Source of the DNA: Thioalkalivibrio sp.
GTDB lineage: Bacteria > Pseudomonadota > Gammaproteobacteria > Ectothiorhodospirales > Ectothiorhodospiraceae
Direction of reading: 5' to 3'
DNA length: 49,263 bases
Assembly: GCA_011389655.1 (NCBI GenBank)
Contig: JAABTX010000009.1
Span: 1-49,263 of the forward strand
Part shown: positions 8,244 to 17,802 of the stretch, piece after piece
How positions within the stretch are numbered: position 1 is the stretch's first letter
How the letters are laid out: each line of letters starts with the position of its first letter
The notes under the pieces: generated by a model
Seen by the model: the letters and a program-made list of their open reading frames with translations, nothing else
What the model was told of the DNA's origin: nothing
The model's database searches: none
Program-made: the position numbers and the translations under genes

Positions 8244-8576
8244 CTAATCTGGCGCGACAATCGGCTTGCCGGCCCTCGCCCAGCCCACGATGCCCCCGGC
8301 CAGATTGTGCACGCCCGTGACACCCTGCTGCGCCAGAAAGGCGCAGGCCTGGGCCGAACGGGCACCGCTCTGGCAGTACAGCACCACCGGCTTGTCGTCC
8401 TTGAATTCATCCTTGCGCAGCGGCACGAGATGGAGCGGAACCAGCTCGGCCCCGGGCACCACACCGCGGGCGGTCTCGGCCATCGAGCGCACGTCCACCA
8501 GGCGGTAGGCGCGACCCTCCGCGTCCCACTCTTCGAGGGTCTGCGGCGTGACTTCTTCAATCGCGACTCCGAACAT
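8244..8576 (-). CDS. rhd: Single-domain rhodanese (sulfurtransferase)
   Basis: The product is a 110-residue one-domain rhodanese. The active-site loop CQSGARS begins at C68, and the substrate-loop region VDVRSMAE is at 28-35. It would transfer sulfane sulfur in the cytoplasm, probably to TusA encoded next door. The absence of a signal peptide supports a cytoplasmic site. It is divergent from an unknown small gene across a 256-bp region and is the first gene of the tusA-containing unit. Confidence 0.93.
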   Translation of the reverse strand: MFGVAIEEVTPQTLEEWDAEGRAYRLVDVRSMAETARGVVPGAELVPLHLVPLRKDEFKDDKPVVLYCQSGARSAQACAFLAQQGVTGVHNLAGGIVGWARAGKPIVAPD

Positions 8577-8709
8577 GGCATACCTCCCGTCGGATCCGTT
8601 GCGGTCCAGCCTGGCGCAACCCCGCCTCGTTCGGCCCGGTCATGGCTGGAAGTGGAGTCCGCAGCCGGCGGGCCACGATGGCGTGGCGCCAGCATGTCTA
8701 GCACGCTAG

Positions 8710-8724
8710 AATACCCCAAGTATT
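8710..8724. promoter_or_regulatory. Inverted repeat in the rhd / small-protein divergent region
   Basis: AATAC and GTATT form a perfect 5-bp inverted repeat spaced by 5 nt (AATACCCCAAGTATT). It lies between divergent genes, 134 bp from the rhd start and 109 bp from the small-protein start. A similar but weaker AATAC-N6-GTA arrangement lies at 8230-8243 in the rhd-tusA gap. It could be an operator half-set; no regulator is known. Confidence 0.25.
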
Positions 8725-8832
8725 AGCAGTCGCCAATATGGTGGAGACGAAAACCGGGTACTGTGGGCAACGACACGCCGGCGTGCTAGCCTCCCGCAGC
8801 TTCGTCCAGCCCGTATCCTGAGGAGACCAGTC

Positions 8833-9144
8833 TTGGACAAGAACGAATTCAGTAAGGACGGGCATTACGCCGTCACGCTGCGCACCGCGGACAATCGGCT
8901 GCGCCCCGCCAACATCTATGTCCATCGCCTCGAAGACGACTACATGATCGCCCGGCACACCTCCGGACCGGACGTCGGTCTGCTGATCAAACTCCGCTAT
9001 GATGATGTAGTCAAAATCGTGCGCACCCACCCGGTACTGGATCGCAAGCGCTTCATGATCCCCGAGGCGCTGCTCAAGCCCAAGCTCTGGGAATCGCGCG
9101 ATTCCATGCGGGCCTATTCGTCGGCACCCGGCCTGGGCAAGTAA
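8833..9144 (+). CDS. Small conserved-looking protein of unknown function
   Basis: The product is 103 residues, and I do not recognise it. The likely start is TTG at 8833, preceded by AGGAGA eight bases upstream. There is no signal peptide, membrane segment or cysteine. The first half looks like a small beta-rich domain (alternating hydrophobic strands such as YAVTLRTAD and GLLIKLRYDDVVKIV), and the rest is basic and helical. It is divergent from rhd-tusA and 56 bp before the bepA-like gene, so it sits inside the sulfur-metabolism block. Function cannot be assigned; a link to sulfur handling is only by position. Confidence 0.7.
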   Translation: MDKNEFSKDGHYAVTLRTADNRLRPANIYVHRLEDDYMIARHTSGPDVGLLIKLRYDDVVKIVRTHPVLDRKRFMIPEALLKPKLWESRDSMRAYSSAPGLGK

Positions 9145-9200
9145 CGCGGCCACGGCTCCAGCCGAAGAGTCGAGGGTCCGCCATCAGGGATCCTCGATGC

Positions 9201-10622
9201 ATGAAGACCCTTCTCTCAGGCCTCCTGTTCCTCGCCCTGGTCGCCGGCGCGGCCGTCCACGGACAGTCCACGCGCCTGCCCGACCTCGGTGACGCCTCCG
9301 GCGGTCTGCTGACCCCCAGCGAGGAACTCGAGCTCGGACGTTCGCTGCTGCGCGAGATCCGCCGCGTGATGCCGCTGGTGGACGATCCGGAGATCGCCTT
9401 CTACATCGACGCCCTCGGCAGCCGCCTGGCCTCCCACGCGCCAGAGGCCTCCGGTACGTTTCACTTCCTCGCGCTCGAGGACAGCCAGGTGAACGCCTTT
9501 GCGATGCCGGGAGGCATCGTCGGCATCCACACCGGCCTGATCGGCGCCGCGCGCGACGAGGCGGAGCTTGCCGCGGTGATCGCGCATGAGATCGCCCACG
9601 TCACCCAGCGGCACATCGCGCGAATGTACGCGCGCGGCCGGGATATCAACTTTGCCACCGGGCTTGCGATCCTCGCCGGCATTCTCGCCGCGAGCATCGA
9701 TCCGGAACTGGGCCAGGCGGCGATCACCGGGGGTCTCGCCTTCGGCATGCAGAACCAGCTCGATTACACCCGCAGCAACGAGGCGGAGGCCGATCGCGTG
9801 GGCATCCAGATCCTGGTCTCGACCGGCTTTGACCCGCACGCGATGGCGGACTTCTTCGAACGGATGCAGGAACTCACCCGAGGCGCCAACGACGCGGTGC
9901 CCGAATACCTGCGCACCCACCCGGTGACCCTCGGCCGCATCAGCGACGCACGGGGCAGAGCGGCGCAGATGTCGGGGGATTTCACCCGTGACGACACCGA
10001 TCTCTTCCCGTGGATGCAGGCTCGCGCACGCGCGCTCGAGGAGCCCAGGCGCAGCATCGCGGCCTACGAGGCGGCCCGCGATCCCGGTCCGACACAACGG
10101 TACGAGGCGGTGGTGGCCCACCTGGAGCTTGATCAGATCGATGCCGCCAGGGGCCTGCTGGAACGCATTCCGGCTCGAGAGGCGCCGTCGCTGACGCTTG
10201 CGCTGGCGGAGGTGTCCGTGCTGCGGCACCAGGACCGCTTCGACGAGGCCCTGTCTCTGCTGGGCGACCTCGAGGAGATCTACCCCGATCACCCGTTGAT
10301 CCGCCGCGTGCGCGCGATGACCCATCACGAGGAGGGCGGCCACAGCGACGCGGTACGCATCGCTGACGAGTTGCTGCGCCGGCAGGCAACCCCGGACCCG
10401 GCGCTGCTGCGCCTCAAGGCCGACGCGGCTGACGCAGCTGGCCGCGTCGCGGTCAGCCGCGAGGCCATGGCGGAGTACTTCTTCCATCGCGGCCAGTACA
10501 GCGAGGCGATAAGACAATTCGACGACGCCCTGACGGCCTCCGACGCGACAGCCCGCGACGTGGAGCGCATCGAGCACAAGCGCGACACGGCACGGCAGGT
10601 CGCCAAAGATGCCGAGGACTAG
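9201..10622 (+). CDS. bepA: Periplasmic M48 zinc metalloprotease with TPR tail (BepA-like)
   Basis: The product is 473 residues. A signal peptide spans ~1-21 (hydrophobic LLSGLLFLALVAG). The M48 catalytic motif HEIAH has zinc histidines 129 and 133 and catalytic E130; the third ligand lies in NEAEADRVG (~193-201). The C-terminal ~200 residues are alanine-rich helical repeats fitting TPRs, as in BepA/YfgC. BepA checks and degrades outer-membrane beta-barrel assembly intermediates in the periplasm. The gene lies next to tusA/rhd on one side and soxB on the other. A 174-bp spacer with a large palindrome separates it from soxB, so joint transcription is uncertain. Confidence 0.88.
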   Translation: MKTLLSGLLFLALVAGAAVHGQSTRLPDLGDASGGLLTPSEELELGRSLLREIRRVMPLVDDPEIAFYIDALGSRLASHAPEASGTFHFLALEDSQVNAFAMPGGIVGIHTGLIGAARDEAELAAVIAHEIAHVTQRHIARMYARGRDINFATGLAILAGILAASIDPELGQAAITGGLAFGMQNQLDYTRSNEAEADRVGIQILVSTGFDPHAMADFFERMQELTRGANDAVPEYLRTHPVTLGRISDARGRAAQMSGDFTRDDTDLFPWMQARARALEEPRRSIAAYEAARDPGPTQRYEAVVAHLELDQIDAARGLLERIPAREAPSLTLALAEVSVLRHQDRFDEALSLLGDLEEIYPDHPLIRRVRAMTHHEEGGHSDAVRIADELLRRQATPDPALLRLKADAADAAGRVAVSREAMAEYFFHRGQYSEAIRQFDDALTASDATARDVERIEHKRDTARQVAKDAED

Positions 10623-10689
10623 CGGAAACGCTGCCGGAAACGTGAATACCGGTCATGCGGAATGAAGCACCGGTCCCGCGCGTCACCTA

Positions 10690-10736
10690 GTGGGCCATGC
10701 GGGAAGTTCGGTAACCGAACTTCCCGCATGGCCCAC
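10690..10736. repeat. 47-bp perfect palindrome between bepA and soxB
   Basis: Two 23-bp arms (10690-10712 and 10714-10736) are exact reverse complements around a single central A. The left arm begins GTGGGCCATGCGGGAAGTTC. There is no T-run on either side, so it is not a standard terminator, although such a structure would be a strong RNA hairpin. It starts 67 bp after the bepA stop and ends 60 bp before soxB. Confidence 0.85.
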
Positions 10737-10796
10737 CAGAGTGTTTCCATACCTCTTCGACTCCCCCGCAATCCGACCACTGGAGGTTGATCTCCC

Positions 10797-12575
10797 ATGC
10801 AACTAAGTCGCCGCGAATTCCTGCAGATGATGGCCGTCGCGAGTGTCGCCGGATTTCCGCTCAGCGGCCTGGCCGGCAGCCATGGCCGCAACCTGTATGA
10901 CGTGCCCCGATACGGCAATGTCAGCCTGCTGCACTACACCGATTGCCACGGGCAACTGAACCCGGTGTACTTCCGCGAGCCGAACATCAACATCGGCGTG
11001 GCGGGCATGCGCAACCAGCCACCGCACCTGGTCGGCGAGGCGCTCCTGAAGCACTTCGGGATCGATCCCGGCGGCAGGAAGGCCCACGCCTTCACCTATC
11101 TCGATTTTGTTGCCGGCGCCGAGGAATACGGCCGCGTCGGCGGCTTCGCGCACCTCTCGACGCTGGTCAAGCAATTGAAGGCCTCGCGTCCGGGCGCCCT
11201 GCTGCTGGACGGCGGCGACACCTGGGGCGGCGGCACCGGTACCGGCGTCTGGACCAATGCGCAGGACATGGTCGATGCCCAGAAGATCCTGACCAGCGAC
11301 GTGATGACCGGCCACTGGGAATTCACCTACGGCGCCGATCGCGTGATGGAAGTCGTCGAGAACGACTACGCCGCCGCCGGCATCGACTTCGTTGCGCAGA
11401 ACGTGACCGACGTCGACTGGGGCGACCAGATCTTCAAGCCCTACGTGATCCGCGAGATCAATGGCGTCAACGTCGCGATCATCGGCCAGGCCTTCCCCTA
11501 CACGCCCATCGCGAACCCGCGCTTCAAGGTCGCGCAATGGAGCTTCGGCATCCGCCCGGACGACATGCAGCGCCAGGTCAATGCGGCCCGCGCGGAGGGT
11601 GCGGAGATCGTGGTCGCGCTGTCGCACAACGGCATGGACGTGGATCTCAAGATGGCCGGCATGGTCGAGGGCCTCGATGCGATCTTCGGCGGCCACACCC
11701 ACGACGGCGTTCCGGCGCCGACGCCGGTGAAGACTCCGGACGGCGGCACCTGCCTGGTGATGAACGCGGGTTCCAACTCCAAGTTCCTCGGCGTGATGGA
11801 CTTCGACTTCCGCGACGGCAAGATCCAGGGCTGGAAGTACCACCTGCTGCCCGTGTTCTCGAACCTGATCGATCCGGATCCCGAGATGCAGCGCTATATC
11901 GACACCATGCGCAACCAGGAGGTCACCTTCGACGGCGAGACCTTCAACATGCAGGAGAAGCTCTCCGAGGAGCTGGCGGTGGCCGACACCCTGCTGTTCC
12001 GGCGCGGCAACTTCAACGGCACCTTCGACCAGCTGATCGTCGACGCGCTGGTCGAGCAGCTCGATGCCCAGATCGCGTTCTCGCCGGGCTTCCGCTGGGG
12101 CACCACGGTGCTGCCCGGCATGCCGATCACCTTCGAGCACGTGATGGACCAGACCGGCCTGACCTACCCGGCGGCCACCCGCAATGTAATGACCGGCTCG
12201 ATGATCAAGACCATCCTGGAAGACGTGGCCGACAACCTCTTCCACGAGGACCCGTTCTTCCAGCAGGGCGGCGACATGGTCCGGATCGGAGGCCTGAAGT
12301 ACGCGATCGACCCGACGAAGGGCATCGGCGAGCGCATCCTGGAGATGGAGTTCGACGGCAAGCCGCTCGACCCGGACCGGGAGTACGTGGTCGCCGGCTG
12401 GGCCAGCGTGCAGGAAGACCCGGCGGGCGATACCGGCCGCAAGATCTGGGACGTGGTGGCCGAATACCTGCGCGACAAGAAGACCATCCGCATCGACAAC
12501 CTGAACGAGCCCGTGGTCAAGGGGATCGGCGAGGACAACCTTGGCTACGTGCCCACCGACAAGTCCATGTTCTGA
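10797..12575 (+). CDS. soxB: Thiosulfohydrolase SoxB
   Basis: The product is 592 residues. SoxB hydrolyses the terminal sulfone from S-sulfonated SoxYZ in the periplasm, releasing sulfate. A twin-arginine signal (SRREFLQ, residues 4-10, cleaved near AGS) indicates export as a folded, metal-loaded enzyme. Dimanganese-site motifs are intact: TDCHGQ (D49, H51), LDGGDTWGGG (D141), GHWEFTYG (H173), SHNGMD (H277) and GGHTHD (H300, H302). Normal SoxB length. It stands alone here, without soxXA or soxYZ, so the window shows only part of a Sox system. Together with sHdr this suggests thiosulfate oxidation in which Sox-bound sulfur is passed to the cytoplasm; that link is inference. Confidence 0.96.
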   Translation: MQLSRREFLQMMAVASVAGFPLSGLAGSHGRNLYDVPRYGNVSLLHYTDCHGQLNPVYFREPNINIGVAGMRNQPPHLVGEALLKHFGIDPGGRKAHAFTYLDFVAGAEEYGRVGGFAHLSTLVKQLKASRPGALLLDGGDTWGGGTGTGVWTNAQDMVDAQKILTSDVMTGHWEFTYGADRVMEVVENDYAAAGIDFVAQNVTDVDWGDQIFKPYVIREINGVNVAIIGQAFPYTPIANPRFKVAQWSFGIRPDDMQRQVNAARAEGAEIVVALSHNGMDVDLKMAGMVEGLDAIFGGHTHDGVPAPTPVKTPDGGTCLVMNAGSNSKFLGVMDFDFRDGKIQGWKYHLLPVFSNLIDPDPEMQRYIDTMRNQEVTFDGETFNMQEKLSEELAVADTLLFRRGNFNGTFDQLIVDALVEQLDAQIAFSPGFRWGTTVLPGMPITFEHVMDQTGLTYPAATRNVMTGSMIKTILEDVADNLFHEDPFFQQGGDMVRIGGLKYAIDPTKGIGERILEMEFDGKPLDPDREYVVAGWASVQEDPAGDTGRKIWDVVAEYLRDKKTIRIDNLNEPVVKGIGEDNLGYVPTDKSMF

Positions 12576-12600
12576 CCCCACCGCCCGCCTGGTGCAGTCG

Positions 12601-12643
12601 AAGAACCCCGCCGCCAGGCGGGGTTCTTCGTTGCGAAGCAACG
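12601..12643 (+). terminator. Terminator hairpin after soxB
   Basis: A perfect 12-bp stem (AAGAACCCCGCC at 12601-12612, GGCGGGGTTCTT at 12617-12628) closes a 4-nt loop, 25 nt past the soxB stop. It ends in TTCTTCGTT rather than a pure T-run. A second small hairpin (CGTTGC-GAA-GCAACG, 12629-12643) follows at once. The pair is a good candidate for ending soxB transcription. Confidence 0.7.
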
Positions 12644-12764
12644 AGCCCGAATCGACGAGGAACTGCATCGCCCGGGTGTCGTCCAATCTTCTGGAGTTCC
12701 ACAGGACGCGCAGTGCCCCGGTGCAGCCGTCTTCGATTCCTTCCCCGGAGGAGCAACACGAACG

Positions 12765-14711
12765 ATGGATTCTGCTGACACCCTGATCGCCCGTTACGCA
12801 CAAGACTTCCGCAAGCGCCAGGAATCGGAAACCTCGCTTGCCGGATATCTCGAGGCCTGCGCCGATGATCCCATGCTCTACGCGACCGCGGGGGAACGCC
12901 TGGTGGCGGCGATCGGCGAGCCCCGGGTGCTGGATACCGCCCGGGATGAACGGCTCGGCCGGATCTTCCTGAACCGCACGATCAAGATCTATCCCGCCTT
13001 CGAGGACTTCTTCGGGATGGAGGAGACCGTCGAACGCATCGTCGGCTTCTTCCGCTACGCGGCCCAGGGCCTCGAGGAGCACAAGCAGATCCTGTACCTG
13101 CTCGGCCCCGTGGGCGGCGGCAAGTCCTCTCTGGCCGAGCGTCTGAAGGCCCTGATGGAGAAATACCCGATCTACGTGCTGAAGGCCGACGACGAGGTCT
13201 CTCCCGTATTCGAGAGCCCGTTGGGCCTCTTCGACCCCGAGATCCACGGCCAGGACCTCGAGGACCGGTTCGGCATTCCACGGCGCCGGCTCACCGGGCT
13301 CCTGTCGCCGTGGGCCGTGAAGCGCCTGGACGAATTCGGCGGCGATCTGTCGCGGTTCTCGGTGGTGCGCATTTATCCATCCAGGCTTCGCCAGATCGCG
13401 ATCGCGAAGACCGAGCCCGGCGACGAGAACAACCAGGACATCTCCTCGCTGGTCGGCAAGGTCGACATCCGCAAGCTGGAGCTCTACAGCCAGAACGATA
13501 CCGACGCCTACAGCTACTCGGGAGGGCTGAACCGCGCCAATCAGGGCCTGCTCGAGTTCGTGGAGATGTTCAAGGCCCCGATCAAGATGCTGCACCCGCT
13601 GCTCACGGCCACGCAGGAAGGCAACTACGTCGGTACCGAGAACATCGGCGCGATCCCGTTCCAGGGCGTGATCATGGCGCATTCGAACGAGGCCGAGTGG
13701 CAGACCTTTCGCAACAACAGGAACAACGAGGCCTTCCTCGACCGGATCTCGGTGATCAAGGTCCCCTACTGTCTGCGCGCGACCGAGGAACGCATGATCT
13801 ACGGGAAGCTGATCAGCGGCAGCGAGCTGAGCGAGGCACCCTGCGCACCGGCCACGCTGGACCTGCTCGCGCGCTTCTCGGTGCTGACGCGCCTGAAGGA
13901 GCACGAGAACTCGAGCCCGTACTCGAAGATGCGCATCTATGACGGCGAGAGCCTGAAGGACACCGACCCGAAGGCCAAGTCGATGCAGGAATACCGGGAC
14001 GTGGCGGGCGTCGACGAGGGCATGACCGGGGTCTCCACCCGCTTCGCCTTCAAGGTGCTCTCCGAGACCTTCAACTACGACAACCACGAGGTGGCCGCCG
14101 ATCCGGTGCATCTGCTCTACATGCTGGAACAGGCGATCCGTCGCGAGCAGTTTCCCGAAGAGACCGAACGCCGGTATCTGGAATTCATCAAGGCGGAAAT
14201 GGCCCCGCGCTACGCGGACTTCATCGGCAACGAGATCCAGAAGGCCTATCTCGAGTCCTACCACGACTTCGGCCAGAACCTGTTCGAGCGCTACGTGGCC
14301 TACGCCGACGCCTGGATCGAGGACCACGACTTCAAGGACCCGGATACCGGCCAGATGCTGGACCGCGGCGCGCTGAACCAGGAGCTCTCGAAGATCGAGA
14401 AGGCCGCGGGCATTGCCAACCCCAAGGACTTCCGCAACGAAGTGGTGAAGTTCGCGCTGCGCGCCCAGGCGGCCAAGGGCGGGAAGATGCCCGATTGGAC
14501 CTCCTACGAGAAGATCCGCGAGGTGATCGAGAGGCGCATGTTCAGCCAGGTCGAGGACCTGTTGCCGGTAATCAGCTTCGGCACCAAGGGCGACTCGGAG
14601 CTGGAGCGCAAACACGGCGACTTCGTGCAGCGCATGATCGAGCGCGGTTACACCGAGCGCCAGGTCAGACGGCTGGTGGAGTGGTACATGCGCGTGAAGC
14701 AGGCGGGCTGA
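12765..14711 (+). CDS. prkA: PrkA-family serine protein kinase (YeaG)
   Basis: The product is a 648-residue cytoplasmic AAA-like protein kinase. The Walker A motif GPVGGGKSS lies at residues 114-122, and the family phrases QNDTDAYSYSGGLNRANQG and FRNNRNNEAFLDRI are present. In enterobacteria YeaG acts with YeaH in nitrogen starvation and stationary-phase stress. The length matches the family (~640). A CCGGAGGAG site precedes the start. It heads the prkA-yeaH-spoVR gene set, a combination repeated across proteobacteria. Confidence 0.95.
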   Translation: MDSADTLIARYAQDFRKRQESETSLAGYLEACADDPMLYATAGERLVAAIGEPRVLDTARDERLGRIFLNRTIKIYPAFEDFFGMEETVERIVGFFRYAAQGLEEHKQILYLLGPVGGGKSSLAERLKALMEKYPIYVLKADDEVSPVFESPLGLFDPEIHGQDLEDRFGIPRRRLTGLLSPWAVKRLDEFGGDLSRFSVVRIYPSRLRQIAIAKTEPGDENNQDISSLVGKVDIRKLELYSQNDTDAYSYSGGLNRANQGLLEFVEMFKAPIKMLHPLLTATQEGNYVGTENIGAIPFQGVIMAHSNEAEWQTFRNNRNNEAFLDRISVIKVPYCLRATEERMIYGKLISGSELSEAPCAPATLDLLARFSVLTRLKEHENSSPYSKMRIYDGESLKDTDPKAKSMQEYRDVAGVDEGMTGVSTRFAFKVLSETFNYDNHEVAADPVHLLYMLEQAIRREQFPEETERRYLEFIKAEMAPRYADFIGNEIQKAYLESYHDFGQNLFERYVAYADAWIEDHDFKDPDTGQMLDRGALNQELSKIEKAAGIANPKDFRNEVVKFALRAQAAKGGKMPDWTSYEKIREVIERRMFSQVEDLLPVISFGTKGDSELERKHGDFVQRMIERGYTERQVRRLVEWYMRVKQAG

Positions 14712-14928
14712 CGATCATGAGGTGCCTGCGCCTGACGGTCACGGCAACACGTGCCACCCCGCCGCACGAAGATCTCCCTCCCCCGCCTGCGGCGACAAAT
14801 TCGCCGGGAGCGGATTTCGAACCGCCGGAGGCGGACCCGAAGGGCGGAGGGCAGGAGGCCCGGGGTAACGGTTGGGGTGGGGGCGCGGTGCTGATCCCGG
14901 CCCTCGCGATCACGGAGGCCCGAGCCCC

Positions 14929-16218
14929 GTGGTGAACATCATCGACCGGCGGCTGAATCCGAAGGACAAGAGCCTGGCCAACCGCCAGCGCTTCGTCCGC
15001 CGGGCAAAGCGCCAGATCCTGGACGCGGTGCGCGACGTGTCGGCGCGGCGCCGTATCGCGGACGTCGGCCAGCAGGGCGAAGAGTCGATCCGCATTCCCG
15101 CCGATGGCCTGCAGGAACCCTCATTCCGCAAGGGCGACGGGGCCGGCGTGCGCCGCCACGTGGTGCCGGGCAACAAGGAATACCAGGCCGGCGACCGGAT
15201 TCCACGCCCCGATGGCGGCGAGGGTGGCTCGGGTCCCGGTGGCGGGAGCCCGGACGGCGAGGGCGAGGACGAGTTCCAGTTCTCGATCAGTCGGGATGAA
15301 TTCCTGGACCTGTTCTTCGAGAACCTGGAGCTGCCGGACCTCGCCCGGACCCAGCTCTCCCGGGTCGAGCAGGAGGGTGTGCGCCGGGCCGGCTACTCGG
15401 TGTCCGGATCACCGGCCACGTTGAACCTCACCCGCACCATGCGCCGCTCGCTGTCGCGGCGTCTCGCGCTGCACCGCCCGCGTCGGGAAGAGATCCTCGA
15501 GCTCGATCGCGAAATCGACCGCCTCGAGCGCTCGGGCAGGGACCCGGAGCGCCTGCGCGAGCTCGTGCGCGAACGCGAACGCCTGTCGCGGCGCTCGCGA
15601 CTGATTCCGTACATCGATCCGATCGATCTGCGCTTCAATCGCTTCGTTCCCACCCCGCGGCCGATCTCGCAGGCGGTGATGTTCTGCCTGATGGACGTGT
15701 CGGGGTCCATGACCGAGGACATGAAGGACCTCGCCAAGCGGTTCTTCATGCTGCTGTACCTGTTCCTGGAACGGCGCTACCGACACGTCGAGATCGTGTT
15801 CATCCGGCACACGCACATCGCCCAGGAGGTGGACGAGGAGACATTCTTCTACTCGCGAGAGACCGGTGGGACGCTGGTGTCCCCGGCACTGGACGAAATG
15901 GATCGGGTGATCCGCGAGCGCTACTCGCCGGAGGACTGGAACATCTACGCTGCGCAGGCCTCCGACGGTGACAACACCCCGCAGGACAACCCGGCGGTGA
16001 TCGAGCGGATGGACCGCACGATCCTGCCCGTGTGCCGCCACTTCGCCTACATTGAGGTGTCCGGCGAGCGCGGGCGCGGGGGCGTGACCGACCTGTGGAT
16101 GGTCTATGAGCGGATTGCGCGCAGCGGCCGTCCGCTCGCGATGCGGAGAGTCCGGCGGCGCGGCGAAATCTTTCCGGTGTTCCGCGACCTGTTCACGCCG
16201 GTGGAGCGCCGGGGCTGA
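14929..16218 (+). CDS. yeaH: YeaH/YhbH-family protein (VWA domain)
   Basis: The product is 429 residues. The N-terminus is IIDRRLNPKDKSLANRQRF, the typical opening of this family, so a GTG start (14929 or the adjacent GTG at 14932) with GGAGG at 14914 is chosen over an ATG further upstream. A Gly/Ser-rich linker lies near residues 95-112 and an Arg/Glu-rich coiled segment before the VWA-like C-terminal domain, whose metal-binding motif DVSGS is near 256-260. It is a partner of the PrkA/YeaG kinase. A 217-bp gap separates it from prkA, and it is 2 nt from spoVR. Confidence 0.9.
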   Translation: MVNIIDRRLNPKDKSLANRQRFVRRAKRQILDAVRDVSARRRIADVGQQGEESIRIPADGLQEPSFRKGDGAGVRRHVVPGNKEYQAGDRIPRPDGGEGGSGPGGGSPDGEGEDEFQFSISRDEFLDLFFENLELPDLARTQLSRVEQEGVRRAGYSVSGSPATLNLTRTMRRSLSRRLALHRPRREEILELDREIDRLERSGRDPERLRELVRERERLSRRSRLIPYIDPIDLRFNRFVPTPRPISQAVMFCLMDVSGSMTEDMKDLAKRFFMLLYLFLERRYRHVEIVFIRHTHIAQEVDEETFFYSRETGGTLVSPALDEMDRVIRERYSPEDWNIYAAQASDGDNTPQDNPAVIERMDRTILPVCRHFAYIEVSGERGRGGVTDLWMVYERIARSGRPLAMRRVRRRGEIFPVFRDLFTPVERRG

Positions 16219-16220
16219 CG

Positions 16221-17777
16221 ATGGCACACGATCTCGGGGCCGACACAGGACTGCTCTACGATGGGCCCGATTGGGACTACCGGCGGGTTCGCCGCGCCTT
16301 CGACGCGATCGAGCGCATCGCGGTCGACGAGATGGGGCTCGAGCCCTACCCCAGCCAGGTCGAGGTGATCAGCTCGGAGCAGATGCTGGACGCCTACTCC
16401 TCGATGGGCATGCCGCTGTTCTACCGCCACTGGTCCTTCGGCAAGCACTTCGCCCGCGACGAGATGCTCTACCGCAAGGGCGTGACCGGGCTGGCCTACG
16501 AGATCGTGATCAATTCCAACCCCTGCCTCTGCTACATCATGGAAGAGAACACCATGACCATGCAGACGCTGGTGATGGCCCACGCCGCCTTCGGACACAG
16601 CCACTTCTTCCGGAACAACCAGCTGTTCAGGGAATGGACCGACGCCGAATCCATCCTCGACTACCTCGACTTCGCAAAGCGCTACATCGCCGACTGCGAG
16701 GAGCGCTACGGGCATGCCGCCGTGGAACGCGTGCTGGATGCAGCTCACGCGCTGATGACCCACGGAGTGCATCGCTACCCGCGGCCCAGGCCGCTGAACC
16801 TGAAGCGCGAACTCGAGCGTGAGCGCGAGCGTCAGCGCTTCCAGGAGAGCAGCTTCAGCGACCTCTGGCGCACCCTGCCCGACCGCGACACCGGCGAGGA
16901 CCGTTCTGATCCGGATCTCGATGCCCGGCAGACCCGCCTCGGGCTGCCGGAGGAGAACCTCCTGTACTTCCTGGAGAAGCACGCCCCGCGCCTAGCGCCG
17001 TGGCAGCGCGAGGTGCTGCGGATCGTCCGGCTCGTCGCGCAGTACTTCTACCCGCAGAAGCAGACCAAGGTAATGAACGAGGGCTGCGCCACCAGCGTGC
17101 ACTACGCCATCATGACGCGTCTGCACGAGACCGGCCAGATCACCGACGGCGCCTTCATGGAGTTCCTGCATGCACACACCAGCGTGGTCTTCCAGCCGGA
17201 GTTCGACGACCCGCGCTACTCCGGGATCAACCCCTATGCACTCGGCTTCGGCATCCTGAAGGACCTCGAGCGGATCTGCACCGCGCCCACCGCGGAGGAC
17301 CGGCGCTGGTTCCCGGACATCGCCGGCAGCCGGGACGTGCTCGGCACCTGGAAGACGGCCTGGGCGGAGTATCGCGACGAGAGCTTCATCCTGCAGTTTC
17401 TGAGCCCGCGGCTGATGCGCGAATGGCGGCTGTTCTCCGTACTCGACGACACCGACGCCGACGCGATGGAGGTCGAGGCCATCCATGACGAGTCCGGATT
17501 CCGGGCGGTGCGCAGGGCCCTGGCCAGTCACTACGACCTCGCGCGCCACGAGCCGGACATTCAGGTGGTGGACGTCGATCTCGCCGGCGACCGCCACCTG
17601 ATGCTGGAACACCGGGTGGTGGACGGCCGCCGTCTGGAACCGGGCAACAGCCGCATGGTGCTGCGCCACCTGGCGAATCTCTGGGGCTACCCGGTGACGC
17701 TGGCCGAGGTGGACGCGGCCTCGGAGCGCGTACTGAACCGCTACGAGGCCGTCGCGCCGGATCACGCCGTGACCTGA
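16221..17777 (+). CDS. SpoVR-family protein (YcgB-like)
   Basis: The product is 518 residues. Family phrases include FYRHWSFGKHF, NPCLCYIMEEN and TKVMNEGCATSVHY. The biochemical role is unknown; in Bacillus SpoVR is needed for spore cortex formation, and in proteobacteria the family occurs with prkA and yeaH. The start is 2 nt after the yeaH stop, so translation is coupled. It completes the three-gene stress unit and ends close to the convergent alr gene. Confidence 0.94.
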   Translation: MAHDLGADTGLLYDGPDWDYRRVRRAFDAIERIAVDEMGLEPYPSQVEVISSEQMLDAYSSMGMPLFYRHWSFGKHFARDEMLYRKGVTGLAYEIVINSNPCLCYIMEENTMTMQTLVMAHAAFGHSHFFRNNQLFREWTDAESILDYLDFAKRYIADCEERYGHAAVERVLDAAHALMTHGVHRYPRPRPLNLKRELERERERQRFQESSFSDLWRTLPDRDTGEDRSDPDLDARQTRLGLPEENLLYFLEKHAPRLAPWQREVLRIVRLVAQYFYPQKQTKVMNEGCATSVHYAIMTRLHETGQITDGAFMEFLHAHTSVVFQPEFDDPRYSGINPYALGFGILKDLERICTAPTAEDRRWFPDIAGSRDVLGTWKTAWAEYRDESFILQFLSPRLMREWRLFSVLDDTDADAMEVEAIHDESGFRAVRRALASHYDLARHEPDIQVVDVDLAGDRHLMLEHRVVDGRRLEPGNSRMVLRHLANLWGYPVTLAEVDAASERVLNRYEAVAPDHAVT

Positions 17778-17802
17778 CCGTGGTCCGTGGGGTGGATCTT
17801 CC